From JBOHER01 sp050701115 (GTDB lineage Bacteria > Actinomycetota > Actinomycetes > Mycobacteriales > Pseudonocardiaceae), in assembly GCA_050701115.1 (NCBI GenBank), contig JBOHER010000031.1, forward strand, positions 1-10,334: a stretch of 10,334 nt of DNA, read 5' to 3'. The notes under the pieces were generated by a model. The model was not told the origin of the DNA. It worked only from the letters and a program-made list of their open reading frames with translations, and made no database searches. Of this stretch, positions 6,279 to 10,334 are shown piece by piece; within the stretch, counting starts at the first letter, position 1; every line of letters begins with the position of its first letter. The translations under genes and the position numbers were made by a program.

Positions 6279-7397
6279 ATGACACCGTCTCGCCGCCTCT
6301 GGGGAGTCGCAGGCGGCGTCGGGGCCGTCGCCACGGGTGCCGTCGCGACCGCGCTCACCCTGGCCACCCGGCAACGCCGCGGCCGCAAGGACCCCTATGC
6401 CGACGAACCGCTGGGACTGCTGGCAGCGGACCGAACCTCAACCGTCGCCGCCGATGACGGAACGCCGCTCTACGTGGAGGAGATCGACCCAGCGGACGGC
6501 GGCGAACCGGACATCACGCTGGTCGGTGTGCACGGATTCGCGCTGTCCACGCCGAGCTGGCACTTCCAGCGGCGCGACCTCGCATCGCTGACGCTGCCCA
6601 GGGTGCGCCAGGTGTATTACGACCACCGCAGCCATGGTCAGTCCGGATCGGCGACGCCGGAGACGAGCACCATCGAGCAGTTGGCCGACGACTTGCACTC
6701 GGTGCTGCGCGCGGTCGCGCCCGAGGGTCCGATCGTGCTGGTCGGCCACTCGATGGGCGGAATGACGATCATGGAGCTGGCCGAGCAGGATCCCGCGCTG
6801 TTCGCCGAGCGGGTGCCGGGGGTGTTGCTCATCGCCACGGCGGCTGGCGAGGTCGGCGCGCGAGGACTGCCCCGCTCGATGTTGTCCCGATACAACCCAC
6901 TGACCCGGGGGGTCGGGGGGCTCGCCGACTGGCAGCCGGGGCTGGTCGAGTTCGTACGCGCCGCGGGCGGGCAGCTCACCCGCCAGGCCGTCCGCCGGCT
7001 GGCCTTCGGCGACTCCGCCGTCAGTCCCAGTCTGCTGGACTTCATTCTGGGTCTGCTCGAGATCACCCCGGTCCGCGACCTGGTGAACTTCATCGACACG
7101 CTGGGCAGCCACAACCGGTACGCCGCGCTGGCCGGGCTCAAGCACGCGCATGTCCTGGTGATCGGCGCCGACGCCGACGTGATGACACCCTTCTCGCACA
7201 GCGAGCGGATCGCGGCCGAGTTGCCCGACGCGCACCTGGTGCGCGCACACGGTGCCGGCCACATGGTTCAACTCGAGCAGCCGGACATCGTCACCAGCCA
7301 CCTCATCGACCTGCTCCAGCGCAGTTGCGACATGGACGGCGGGTCGGATCCGCGCCGGACGCCGGTGCGCGACATGCTGTGGAGGCTTCTCCCGTGA
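6279..7397 (+). CDS. Alpha/beta-fold hydrolase with N-terminal membrane anchor
   Basis: The 372-aa protein begins MTPSRRLWGV followed by a hydrophobic Ala/Gly/Val segment (about residues 8-30) and a basic RQRRGRK stretch. This suggests an N-terminal membrane anchor or uncleaved signal. The hydrolase fold follows: oxyanion strand VGVHGF (82-87), DHRSHGQS (115-122), nucleophile Ser158 in VGHSMGGM, acid probably Asp300 in GADADVMTP, and His328 in GAGHMVQLEQP. The triad is complete, so it is likely an active esterase, lipase or related enzyme. The substrate cannot be told from sequence. The open frame could extend to ATG 6189, but those extra residues would be encoded by repeat sequence, so I prefer 6279 with GAGGAG upstream. 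The gene overlaps tsaE by GTGA (7394-7397), indicating translational coupling. From memory, a hydrolase between alr and tsaE recurs in actinobacteria, but no role in t6A or D-Ala metabolism is established here. Confidence 0.9.
   Translation: MTPSRRLWGVAGGVGAVATGAVATALTLATRQRRGRKDPYADEPLGLLAADRTSTVAADDGTPLYVEEIDPADGGEPDITLVGVHGFALSTPSWHFQRRDLASLTLPRVRQVYYDHRSHGQSGSATPETSTIEQLADDLHSVLRAVAPEGPIVLVGHSMGGMTIMELAEQDPALFAERVPGVLLIATAAGEVGARGLPRSMLSRYNPLTRGVGGLADWQPGLVEFVRAAGGQLTRQAVRRLAFGDSAVSPSLLDFILGLLEITPVRDLVNFIDTLGSHNRYAALAGLKHAHVLVIGADADVMTPFSHSERIAAELPDAHLVRAHGAGHMVQLEQPDIVTSHLIDLLQRSCDMDGGSDPRRTPVRDMLWRLLP
7381..7385 (+). promoter_or_regulatory. Ribosome binding site fixing the tsaE start
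   Basis: GGAGG lies 8 nt before GTG 7394, inside the last codons of the hydrolase gene. It decides for GTG 7394 over an ATG-less upstream extension of the same open frame (from 7325). Confidence 0.75.
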
Positions 7398-7849
7398 AGC
7401 TCGAACTACCCACTCCTGAGGACACGGTCGCGCTGGGGCATGCCCTCGGTCAGCTGCTCCGTGCGGGTGACCTGGTGCTGCTGTCCGGGCCGCTCGGTGC
7501 CGGAAAGACCGTGCTGGCCAGGGGCATCGCCGCTGGGCTTGGCGTCACCGGCCGGGTGAGCTCGCCGACGTTCGTGATCGCGCGGGTGCACCCGGCAGGA
7601 CAGCGCGGGGTGCCGCTGGTGCATGTCGACGCTTACCGGCTCGGTGGTGATCTTGCCGAGCTGGACGATCTCGACCTGGACACCGATCTGCAGCACGCCG
7701 CCGTGGTGGTCGAATGGGGTGACGGCGTGGCCGATCGGCTGTCATCCGATTACCTGCTGCTGCGGCTGGATCGGCGCCCCGACGACGTGCGGGTCGCCGA
7801 GTTGGAGCCGCACGGTTCCTGGGCCGAACGGGAGCTGCCGGATATTTGA
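7394..7849 (+). CDS. tsaE: tRNA t6A37 threonylcarbamoyladenosine biosynthesis ATPase TsaE
   Basis: TsaE is the P-loop ATPase that cycles the TsaB-TsaD complex during formation of t6A at position 37 of ANN-decoding tRNAs. The 151-aa product has normal family size. It shows the Walker A motif SGPLGAGKT (31-39, Lys38), the RVSSPTFVIAR switch region (54-64), HVDAYRL (around 77-83) and the EWGDG segment (about 115-119) containing the conserved Trp. The GTG start overlaps the hydrolase stop and has GGAGG 8 nt upstream. In many actinobacteria tsaB, rimI and tsaD follow directly. Here the next gene is a large secreted hydrolase, and any tsaB would lie beyond the window. No terminator hairpin is evident in the 37 nt after the stop. 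Confidence 0.96.
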   Translation: MKLELPTPEDTVALGHALGQLLRAGDLVLLSGPLGAGKTVLARGIAAGLGVTGRVSSPTFVIARVHPAGQRGVPLVHVDAYRLGGDLAELDDLDLDTDLQHAAVVVEWGDGVADRLSSDYLLLRLDRRPDDVRVAELEPHGSWAERELPDI

Positions 7850-7874
7850 ACGTGACTCGCATTCATCTTTGAGC

Positions 7875-7880
7875 TAGCAT
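7875..7880 (+). promoter_or_regulatory. Candidate -10 element (TAGCAT) for a leaderless transcript of the secreted hydrolase
   Basis: TAGCAT matches TANNNT and ends 6 nt before GTG 7887, the spacing expected when transcription starts at the start codon. No Shine-Dalgarno sequence is seen before the GTG. TTGAAC at 7846-7851 is too far (23 nt) to be a normal -35. The suggestion rests on the same geometry seen before glmS. Confidence 0.4.
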
Positions 7881-7886
7881 CTGCGG

Positions 7887-10334
7887 GTGGCCAAGACCCC
7901 CGCTGTCCTTGCCGTCGCCGTGCTGGTGATTTCCGGCGGGCTCATCGTGCCCCTTCCGGCGGCCGCCGCGCCGCCCCCCGCACCCGCCGAGCGGGCGAGC
8001 GCGGCTGAAGATCGCTACTCCCTCGCCGGTGGGTGTTCCGCCGTCCGATCGGTGTCCAGTGGCGGCTATCTGACCCGCGACGCCGATGGATTCCGCGCGA
8101 CCGGCCGGAACGCCTCGGCCGCCGAACCGTTCCATTTCCAGGCGACCGATCTGGGCAGCTACCTGCTGTACGGGACTGCGCCCGACTTCCTCGCCGCCGC
8201 CGAGGGGCTCACCGGAACGGTCGGCGGAAGGGTCGAAGATTCCTCGCCGGGTGCGCTGGGCAGCGGATTGACCCGGGGTGCGACCGACGAGCTGACCGGG
8301 GAACTCGGCGCTGGTCCGCTGGGCGAGGCCACCGGCCGCGGCTCCTCGGTGGTCGCCGCCGACGAGCCGAGCGAACTCGCCGACTGGCAGATCGAGGAAG
8401 CGGGCGCCGCCTTCCGCATCGAGTTGGCTGCCCTCGGCACGGCGCTGGCGGTGGGGGAATCCGGTCGGCTGCGGCTGGTGAACCCGGATCAGGCAGGCAG
8501 CTTCGCGTTTGAGCCCGTCGGTGGCTGCGCTGACTGGCCCGAGGTGGACATCAACGTCGAGGGCCCGGTCTCCCGCGGCGCGACGCCCTACGGAGAAGTC
8601 ATCGGATACCTCGATGCGCATCTGCACGGGATGGCCTTCGAGTTCCTCGGCGGCAGAGTGCACTGCGGCCGACCCTGGCATCCCTACGGCGTCGAGTACG
8701 CGTTGCGGGGCTGCAAGGAACATGACGCGTCCGGGGGACGCACCCATGTGATCGAGGCGATGATGTCCGGCCGCGACCCGGTGGCGGGGCACGACACCGT
8801 CGGCTGGCCCACCTTCGCCGATTGGCCCGCGCACCACTCCTTGGCCTACGAACAGACCTACTACCGGTGGATCGAGCGGGCCTGGCGCAGCGGCCTGCGG
8901 ATGTACACGAACCTGTTGGTGGACAACAACAAGCTGTGCGAGGTCTACCCACTCAAGCGCAACAGCTGCAACGAGATGGACGGTGTGCGGCTGCAGGCCA
9001 AGCGATTGCGAGAGTTCGAGCGCTACATCGACGCACAGAACGGCGGCCCGGGTCGCGGCTGGTTCCGGATCGTGACCGACCCGTTCCAGGCGCGCCGGGT
9101 GATGAACGAGGGCAAGCTCGCCGTGGTGCTGGGCATCGAGGTCTCGGTGCTCTTCGACTGCGGGCTCACCCGTGATCAGCCCAAATGCGCCACCGATCAG
9201 ATCGACCGCGAGTTGGACGCGATGTACGACCTCGGGGTGCGCCAGATGGAACTGGTCAACAAGTTCGACAACGCGTTCTCCGGTGTTGCAGGCGATGCAG
9301 GTTCGACCGGTGCGCTGGTCAACGGTGCGAACTTCCTGGAAACCGGATCGTTCTGGCGGATGGGTTCGTGCGACGGGCACTCCGATCACGCGCACGACAA
9401 GCAGCAGCACAACCTGCACGATGACGCGGGAACTCCGGACGAGCTGACCGGCCGGGACGCGCTGGCAGGCGTCGTGCTGGATGCGGTCGGTACCTCCGGC
9501 GCAGCGCCGGTCTACGGCGGCGGGCCGCACTGCAACCAGTTGGGCCTGACCGAGCTCGGCAAGTACGTCATCACCCGCATGGCCGAGCGCGGGATGATCT
9601 TCGACCCGGACCACATGAGCGCCAAGGCCCGGCACGAGGCGATGGACTTCGTCATCGACGAACTCGGCTACTCCGGCGTGGTGTCCAGCCACAGCTGGGC
9701 CGACGAGGGCATCTACCAGAAGGTCTATCAGGCGGGTGGTGTCGTGACGCCCATGGCGGGCAGCTCAACCCACTTCATCGGCGAGTGGCGCAAGCACAAG
9801 GAGTGGGCGGACGATCGATTCCTGTTCGGGTTCGGGTGGGGTAGTGACATCAACGGCTTCGCCGCGCAGGGTGCGCCGCGCGGCAGCGACACCGGCAACC
9901 CGGTCCGCTACCCGTTCACCGGCTTCGGCGGCGCGGTGATCGACAAGCAGGTCAGCGGTGAGCGGGTCTTCGACATCAACACCGATGGCGTTGCGCACTA
10001 CGGGCTCTACCCCGACTGGGTCGAAGACCTGCGCCTGCAGGCAGGTGCGGAGATCATCGCCGACCTGCGCCTCGGCCCCGAGGCATACCTGCAGATGTGG
10101 GAGCGGGCGGTCGGAGTTCCCGGCGACAGCTGCCGTCCGGATGTGTCCGATCTGAGCTCGGCCGAGGTGCGGGGGATCGCGAAGGGCATGGCCCCCGTTG
10201 AGGTGTTGCTCGCGCTCGGCCAGCCGTCCTCGCGGGTGGGGAACGCCTTCGGGTACTGCGTTGCCGGTGGGCGAACCGGCACCGTGCACTTCGACGGCGA
10301 CGGACACGTGCGGGGCGTGCAACTGAGCCAGGCC
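7887..10334 (+). CDS. Secreted metallo-dependent hydrolase related to peptidase M19 (membrane dipeptidase), 3'-truncated by window edge
   Basis: An uninterrupted 816-codon frame runs from GTG 7887 to the window end without a stop. Residues 1-28 form a Sec signal peptide (hydrophobic core, then PLPAAAA, probable AxA cleavage). Residues about 43-215 look like a Cys-containing beta-trefoil-like domain (AGGCSAVRSVSSGGYLTRD, later FEPVGGCADWPEV). The amidohydrolase-type catalytic domain starts near 230. Its candidate metal ligands are DAHLHG (His245, His247), LGIEVS (Glu418), FDPDHMSAKARHEAM (His576), VVSSHSWAD (His602) and GWGSDING (Asp654). The order and the SSHS and GSD motifs resemble M19 dipeptidases, although these have HxD at the first site. 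Many paired cysteines suit an extracellular protein. After about 760 a short segment, MAPVEVLLALGQPSSRVG, resembles a BamE/SmpA-type hairpin. The substrate is unknown, and peptide or lactone hydrolysis is only a guess from the superfamily. Confidence 0.85.
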   Translation, partial: MAKTPAVLAVAVLVISGGLIVPLPAAAAPPPAPAERASAAEDRYSLAGGCSAVRSVSSGGYLTRDADGFRATGRNASAAEPFHFQATDLGSYLLYGTAPDFLAAAEGLTGTVGGRVEDSSPGALGSGLTRGATDELTGELGAGPLGEATGRGSSVVAADEPSELADWQIEEAGAAFRIELAALGTALAVGESGRLRLVNPDQAGSFAFEPVGGCADWPEVDINVEGPVSRGATPYGEVIGYLDAHLHGMAFEFLGGRVHCGRPWHPYGVEYALRGCKEHDASGGRTHVIEAMMSGRDPVAGHDTVGWPTFADWPAHHSLAYEQTYYRWIERAWRSGLRMYTNLLVDNNKLCEVYPLKRNSCNEMDGVRLQAKRLREFERYIDAQNGGPGRGWFRIVTDPFQARRVMNEGKLAVVLGIEVSVLFDCGLTRDQPKCATDQIDRELDAMYDLGVRQMELVNKFDNAFSGVAGDAGSTGALVNGANFLETGSFWRMGSCDGHSDHAHDKQQHNLHDDAGTPDELTGRDALAGVVLDAVGTSGAAPVYGGGPHCNQLGLTELGKYVITRMAERGMIFDPDHMSAKARHEAMDFVIDELGYSGVVSSHSWADEGIYQKVYQAGGVVTPMAGSSTHFIGEWRKHKEWADDRFLFGFGWGSDINGFAAQGAPRGSDTGNPVRYPFTGFGGAVIDKQVSGERVFDINTDGVAHYGLYPDWVEDLRLQAGAEIIADLRLGPEAYLQMWERAVGVPGDSCRPDVSDLSSAEVRGIAKGMAPVEVLLALGQPSSRVGNAFGYCVAGGRTGTVHFDGDGHVRGVQLSQA

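Noticed and set aside
7850..7886. Terminator between tsaE and the secreted hydrolase
   Set aside because: No stem of useful length or T-run is present in the 37-nt gap.
7863..9692. 609-codon open frame on the minus strand opposite the secreted hydrolase
   Set aside because: The plus strand here encodes a signal peptide and a complete set of hydrolase motifs in one open frame. The minus product is rich in His, Arg, Gly and Val with no family signature.

Overview
The window is high-GC DNA with GTG and ATG starts, short gaps and strong third-position G/C bias. It looks like chromosomal actinobacterial sequence, most likely from the order Pseudonocardiales or a relative. The gene set is ESX/type VII accessory genes, then glmS, nnr, alr, an alpha/beta hydrolase and tsaE. 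From memory, glmS, nnr, alr and tsaE lie in the same relative order in Mycobacterium (around Rv3436c to Rv3422c). All real genes seen are on the plus strand. The long minus-strand open frames are GC-skew shadows.

Layout. Positions 1-1126 hold the end of a Gly/Ala-rich, PPE-like ESX substrate and an EspG-family chaperone gene. Each is broken by a one-base frameshift next to a short homopolymer. Positions 1181-3043 are an intact glmS, probably leaderless. Positions 3044-3482 hold no intact large gene. They carry scattered pieces in several frames that resemble a PepSY-associated membrane protein, ending in a 46-aa hydrophobic ORF. A 26-bp dyad (3492-3517) then lies just upstream of nnr (3532-4974). 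alr follows after 5 nt (4980-6104). A near-perfect 80-bp tandem duplication (6105-6268) starts right after the alr stop and ends in the ribosome binding site of an alpha/beta hydrolase gene (6279-7397). That gene overlaps tsaE (7394-7849) by 4 nt. From 7887 to the right edge runs an 816-codon open frame with no stop. It encodes a secreted metallo-hydrolase related to peptidase M19 and continues outside the window.

Functionally the core is housekeeping. GlmS makes glucosamine-6-phosphate and Alr makes D-alanine, both for peptidoglycan. Nnr repairs damaged NAD(P)H. TsaE helps make tRNA t6A. The hydrolase and the secreted M19-like enzyme are accessory. I see no phage, transposase, CRISPR array, tRNA or rRNA.

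No clearly new multi-gene system is visible. The points most worth a second look are the 80-bp tandem element, the nnr-proximal dyad, the decayed PepSY-like region, the paired frameshifts in the ESX genes, and the architecture of the large secreted hydrolase.
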